The notes beneath the pieces are model-generated. The model saw only the letters and a program-made list of their open reading frames with translations. It did not search any database and had not been told where the DNA came from. The translations under genes and the position numbers were made by a program. This document shows, one piece after another, positions 5,559 through 8,430 of a stretch of 8,430 nucleotides of DNA. Position 1 is the first letter of the stretch. Each line of letters opens with the position of its first letter. Source of the stretch: Actinoallomurus sp045806665 (lineage in GTDB: Bacteria > Actinomycetota > Actinomycetes > Streptosporangiales > Streptosporangiaceae); assembly GCA_045806665.1 (NCBI GenBank), contig JBJMIW010000112.1, forward strand, positions 1 to 8,430, read 5' to 3'.

Positions 5559-6800
5559 CTATGTTTCCACGTTGGCTAGGTCGCCGACGCCGCCCCCACG
5601 CCATTCGACCAGGAAAAGGGTCGCGTCGTCGGTGGTGATCCCGCCCCGTTCCCGCATCAGCGCGTGGGACAGAGCCCGCACCATCTCCTGCACGCCTTGA
5701 CTGACGCGCCCAGCGCTCTCGACGAAGTCGATCAGGCGTTCCTCGCCGAACTGCTCCCCGCCGGTCTTATGCTCCTCGACGAGACCGTCGGTGAAGAACA
5801 GGACCCGGTCGCCGCGGCAGAGCAGCTGTTCGCTGATCCGCGGCTGGTCGCCCCCGAATCCGACCGGCAAGGTTCCAGGACTCTCCAGCCTCTGGATCAC
5901 CTGATGATCGCGGATCAGCAGCGGTGTGGGATGCCCGGCGTTGACCCATTGCAGGTGCCCTGTTGCGATGTTCAGGCGCATCATTTGCGCCGTCACGAAT
6001 TGGTCGGGCCCGAACTGCTGGTCGATGGACATGTCCATGAAGGCGTACAGCTCAGCGAGCCCAATGTCAGCGCGTCTGGCGTGCCGGTAGGCGCCGATGG
6101 CGACGGTGGCCAGTACGGCGGCGTTCAGGCCGTGGCCCATCGCGTCGACGACGGCCATGTGGACGGTGTCGTCGTTGAGGGCGTAGTCGAAACTATCGCC
6201 GGCGACGTCGTAGGCCGGCTCGAGGATTCCGGCCACCGCGACCTGCGGAGTGACCATGGTCAGCGGGGGCAGCAGTGACCACTGGATCTCCGCGGCCACG
6301 CTCATCTGCTCGCGGCGCCGGGCCCGGAAGAACTGATCGGTGTAGCTGTTCTTGGTGACCAGCATGTCGGCGACCAGGCCGGCCAGTCGCCGCAGCAACC
6401 GCCGATCATCGTCATCGACGGCGTCAAGGGTGACCGCCATGACCCCTACTTCGTCGCTGCCGTCCAAGAGCGGCAGGAACATCCGTACGCCGTTGGACAG
6501 CGGCTGTTCGACGGGGATCGCGTGAAGGAAAGCCCGGCCGGCCGGGGAGTGATCGATCCTCTCAGCGGCACCCACCGTGAGCCCCCTGCCTGGGAGAGGG
6601 GCGAGCATCAGCTGGTCATAGTCCTGCAAGAGGATCGAGATGTCCCGACCACCGATTTTGGCGACCTCTTCCGCGACCAGCGGGGCGATCAACTGGGGCG
6701 GCATCTCGTGAGCCCGGTCCAGCAGCACACCCAGCAGCCGCTCGCCGAACCCTTCCGAGCGGTCCACCGCGATCTTGCGAGATTCCGGCTCGTTTTTCAT
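5559..6800 (-). CDS. GAF-like sensor plus SpoIIE/PP2C serine phosphatase (RsbU type)
   Basis: Predicted cytoplasmic phosphatase that dephosphorylates a STAS anti-anti-sigma factor in a partner-switching pathway. The 413 residues begin at the ATG at 6800, preceded closely by GGGG. Residues about 15-150 look like a GAF-type sensory domain, followed by a linker helix (about 155-172, FFRARRREQMSVAAEIQ) typical of SpoIIE-family proteins. The phosphatase domain (about 175-400) keeps the metal-binding and family motifs: AGDSFDY (Asp202), VVDAMGHG (Asp219, Gly222-Gly224), NAGHPTP (287), FFTDGLVEE (Asp338) and TTDDATLF (Asp391-Asp392). AGDSFDY replaces the commoner GGDWYD but retains the Asp. No histidine-kinase-like anti-sigma domain is fused and no transmembrane segment is seen. 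No sigma, anti-sigma or STAS gene is in the window. The signal sensed is unknown. Domain assignment is confident; pathway partners are inferred from the family. Confidence 0.93.
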   Translation of the reverse strand: MKNEPESRKIAVDRSEGFGERLLGVLLDRAHEMPPQLIAPLVAEEVAKIGGRDISILLQDYDQLMLAPLPGRGLTVGAAERIDHSPAGRAFLHAIPVEQPLSNGVRMFLPLLDGSDEVGVMAVTLDAVDDDDRRLLRRLAGLVADMLVTKNSYTDQFFRARRREQMSVAAEIQWSLLPPLTMVTPQVAVAGILEPAYDVAGDSFDYALNDDTVHMAVVDAMGHGLNAAVLATVAIGAYRHARRADIGLAELYAFMDMSIDQQFGPDQFVTAQMMRLNIATGHLQWVNAGHPTPLLIRDHQVIQRLESPGTLPVGFGGDQPRISEQLLCRGDRVLFFTDGLVEEHKTGGEQFGEERLIDFVESAGRVSQGVQEMVRALSHALMRERGGITTDDATLFLVEWRGGGVGDLANVET

Positions 6801-6924
6801 TTCCCCACACCAGCCTTTGTTCCTTCACGTCTCTTCGGAGTCCCGGCTTAGCGAACGCCTCAAAGGGTGGGACATCGATACTTCCCGACACCTCCAACCT
6901 ACGCTCATCAGCGAACCCCGCTCT
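6801..6924. other. Intergenic region upstream of the phosphatase
   Basis: About 124 bases, followed by the non-homologous tail of the truncated synthase. This must carry the phosphatase promoter unless the gene is read from upstream. I could not assign convincing -35/-10 boxes or a stress-sigma (GTTT...GGGTA) promoter. A tandem CTAGACGC repeat sits at its right edge. Confidence 0.35.
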
Positions 6925-6942
6925 CTAGACGCTCCTAGACGC
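6925..6942. repeat. Tandem CTAGACGC repeat
   Basis: CTAGACGC occurs at 6925-6932 and 6935-6942, ten bases apart. The first copy supplies the stop codon of the truncated synthase frame. It lies in the sequence that replaced the natural 3' end of that gene. Confidence 0.4.
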
Positions 6943-7737
6943 AGTTCCACCTACCGATGAATTGAAACGGTGCGCGAGGAACGGCGCCACGGGCACCCGG
7001 ACACCATGCCGCAGCGCATGGCTGCGGCTCGGATCGCCCGGGTCGTGCTCGAGGCCTACGATGCGCGCGGAATGGATCGGGGAGGCGACCGCGGTGACGC
7101 CACGGTTGGTGAGGATGTGCACGTCGTGCACGCCGTGCGCGTTGAGGGCGGTCACCGCGCCGCGGCCGGTCGCTCCGAAGCCGATGACGGCCGCCCGTAG
7201 CCTGCGGCCGTAGTCGCCGGTCGCTCCAATGAGTTGCAGGGCGTGCAGCACCGAGCAGTAGCCGGCCAGTTCGTTGTTCTTGTGGAAGACGTGCAGGCTG
7301 AACCCGCCGTCGGCGGTCCAGTGGTTCATCGCCTCGAAGGCGATCAGCGTCAGCTGCCGGTCGATGGCCAGTTGCGTGATCTCTGCGTTCTGCACGCAGT
7401 GCGGCCAGCCCCACAGGATCTGTCCTTTGCGCAGTTCCGCGACGTCCTGTGGCAACGGCTTGGGCAGCAGAATGACGTCGCAGTCGGCGACGAGCTGGGC
7501 GCGGGTTCGCAGCCCGGCCACGTACGGGGCCAGCCGTACGTCCGGCACACCGAAGCGTTCACCGTAGCCGTGTTCGAGGTAGATGCGTTTCCGCAGGTCG
7601 GCGTCGACCCATTCCAGATGCAGCGGGTGGATCGGGAGCCGGTGCTCGTTCTCCTTGCGTGACCGGGACACGACTCCGAGAGTGAACTGGTCCACGCGCG
7701 TGGTTATCGTCGTCCTCGTCGTGTGATCCGCCGCCAC
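6925..7737 (-). pseudogene. N5-(carboxyethyl)ornithine synthase / alanine dehydrogenase-family gene, 3' truncated
   Basis: Member of the AlaDH/PNT family annotated as N(5)-(carboxyethyl)ornithine synthase, an NADPH-dependent enzyme condensing pyruvate with ornithine. Residues about 18-36 (LGVVSRSRKENEHRLPIHP) are the typical N-terminus with the Arg-Leu-Pro-X-His-Pro motif. KPLPQDVAEL (about 93) and the family segment HKNNELAGYCSVLHAL (about 151) follow, then the Rossmann loop GFGATGRG (about 186) of the NAD(P) domain. The usual length is near 380-400 residues; this frame has 270. The family-like sequence stops at about VPVAPFLAH (near 6968), after which 15 or so unrelated residues lead to a TAG. 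The rest of the nucleotide-binding domain is missing, so activity is unlikely. The start may be GTG 7737 or GTG 7695; the latter would clear the overlap with the upstream small gene. Substrate identity is from the family only. Confidence 0.8.
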
Positions 7738-8104
7738 GCCGCCGGTCCCAGTGCGGCCGTACCGGCTATCGCGCCGGCGACCGCCTTGGGGTTTCGGTGC
7801 CCCAGGCCGCTGCTTTCCTGGTCAGACGGCGGGTTCGCGTGGCAGCACCGCCGGCCACATGGCGCATCGATACAGGGACTGACCGCTGCGTCCGGGCCGC
7901 GATGTCGGTGGTGATGCCGGTGACGTGCCGCGCCCCTTCACGCAGGGCTTCGCCCGCCTCGGCGGCGCGTTCCCGAGCGCGGGAGCCGGTGCCGGTCTTG
8001 CCCTGCTGTGCGTCTGCCGTGGCGTCGGCCCGGGACGTACCGGCTGTGCCGGTCTCCGCCGACGTGCCGTCGGTCTGGGAGGGATCGGATCGTTCAGTGG
8101 TCAT
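7704..8104 (-). pseudogene. Small Ala/Thr-rich protein of unknown function, probable C-terminal frameshift
   Basis: I do not recognise this family with certainty. The ATG at 8104 has GAAGAAGGG about 10 bases upstream. As it stands the frame stops at 7766 (112 residues). Residues 1-35 are polar and disordered (Ser/Thr/Asp/Glu), 40-60 form a charged helix (SRARERAAEAGEALREGARHV), and the rest is Arg-rich. Near 7797 the reading shifts more naturally into another frame, giving HRNPKAVAGAIAGTAALGPAAWRRI and a TAA at 7704; the Gly/Ala stretch followed by Arg residues looks like a short hydrophobic anchor with a basic end. One extra G in the GGGG run would join them. The extended gene would overlap GTG 7737 of the synthase but end just before GTG 7695. 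It lies between slipin and the synthase on the same strand, so the three may be cotranscribed. If the shift is wrong, the gene is 7766-8104. Confidence 0.55.
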
Positions 8105-8183
8105 CGCAGTGTGCCCTTCTTCAATGCCCTGGTGGGAAGCGGCGACGTTCTGCCGTGAGGTGCCGGTCGGCGAGCCGTTTCGT

Positions 8184-8430
8184 TCACCCGACGGGTTCGG
8201 GTTGTTCGGTGAGGAGGGTGGCCGGGGTGACGGGAATCACCGGGGTCGCCGTCGGCGGGGGATCGAGACGAGGAGTCTTGGCGGGCGCGTGCGCCGTGCC
8301 GGTGTCGTGCGGTTCGGGCGCGAGGCGGTCGAAGAAGCGGAGCAGTTCGACGGGGACGGGCATGACGAGTGTGCTGTTCTTTTCGGCGGCGACTTCTACC
8401 ACCGTCTGCAAGAGACGCAGGTGGAGAGCG
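8184..8430 (-). CDS. Slipin / SPFH (band 7) family protein, C-terminal part only
   Basis: The reading frame enters from the right edge of the window and is open there, so the start is outside. The visible sequence LRLLQTVVEVAAEKNSTLVMPVPVELLRFFDRL is the conserved C-terminal end of slipin/stomatin-like SPFH proteins, where a helix is followed by the NSTLVMP-PVELLR motif. After it comes a tail of about 45 residues rich in Pro, Thr and Ala, variable in this family. Slipins are membrane-anchored scaffold proteins associated with membrane microdomains and membrane-protein quality control. It is on the same strand as the small gene that follows after 79 bases, which fits a shared transcript. The gene may be whole beyond the edge; nothing in the visible part is damaged. 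Confidence 0.8.
   Translation of the reverse strand, partial: ALHLRLLQTVVEVAAEKNSTLVMPVPVELLRFFDRLAPEPHDTGTAHAPAKTPRLDPPPTATPVIPVTPATLLTEQPEPVG

Noticed and set aside
6953..6969. ATTGAAAC motif resembling the 3' end of type I CRISPR repeats
   Set aside because: Only one occurrence, with no repeat-spacer periodicity and no cas genes in the window.
7925..8158. Plus-strand open frame of 77 codons opposite the small Ala/Thr-rich gene
   Set aside because: Its Gly/Val-rich hydrophobic translation mirrors the opposite strand's composition, and the minus-strand frame has the better start and context.

Overview
The window is about 8.4 kb of very GC-rich DNA with actinobacterial character: GTG/ATG starts, G/C-ending codons, long open shadow frames on both strands, and Ala/Arg/Pro-rich proteins. 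Every gene I can support is on the minus strand. The order of an actinomycete cannot be fixed from this sequence alone.

Left part (1-3233). A sugar-type ABC transporter binding lipoprotein (35-979) has a 3' end that looks cut off. It is followed by the recombination module of an integrative element: a tyrosine integrase with all catalytic residues (1316-2476) and a short excisionase-like HTH protein (2605-about 3003). Next come a cluster of TAGGC repeats (3067-3126) and the 3' half of a tRNA-Lys(CTT) gene (3184-3230) with no matching 5' half. This reads as the right attachment site of a tRNA-integrating element (AICE or prophage-like). The geometry places the element to the left, and predicts an intact plus-strand tRNA-Lys(CTT) gene beyond the left edge. 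No replication or transfer genes are visible.

Middle (3234-3923) is about 690 bp without a credible gene. It holds a strong hairpin after the tRNA fragment, a second inverted tRNA-Lys-like anticodon arm (TTT) at 3791-3812, and a pair of GTGCCA repeats.

Right part (3924-8430) is a colinear run of stress- and membrane-related genes, several of them damaged. There is a TerC-family membrane protein broken by two frameshifts, and an intact GAF-like plus SpoIIE/PP2C phosphatase (RsbU type). Upstream of these lie a truncated N5-(carboxyethyl)ornithine synthase/alanine dehydrogenase-family gene, a small Ala/Thr-rich protein with a probable C-terminal frameshift, and the C-terminal end of a slipin (SPFH/band 7) protein running off the right edge. 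The phosphatase would feed a partner-switching stress-sigma pathway. Slipin and TerC are membrane or envelope-stress proteins. A functional link between these genes is inference from order and strand only.

The damage falls into two classes. Two genes end abruptly in non-homologous sequence (near 42 and near 6968). Three frame breaks sit at short homopolymers or near-repeats (5233, 5042-5047, about 7797), which could be real decay or base-calling errors. I did not find evidence for a wholly new system; the attachment-site architecture at 3067-3889 is the part most worth a second look.
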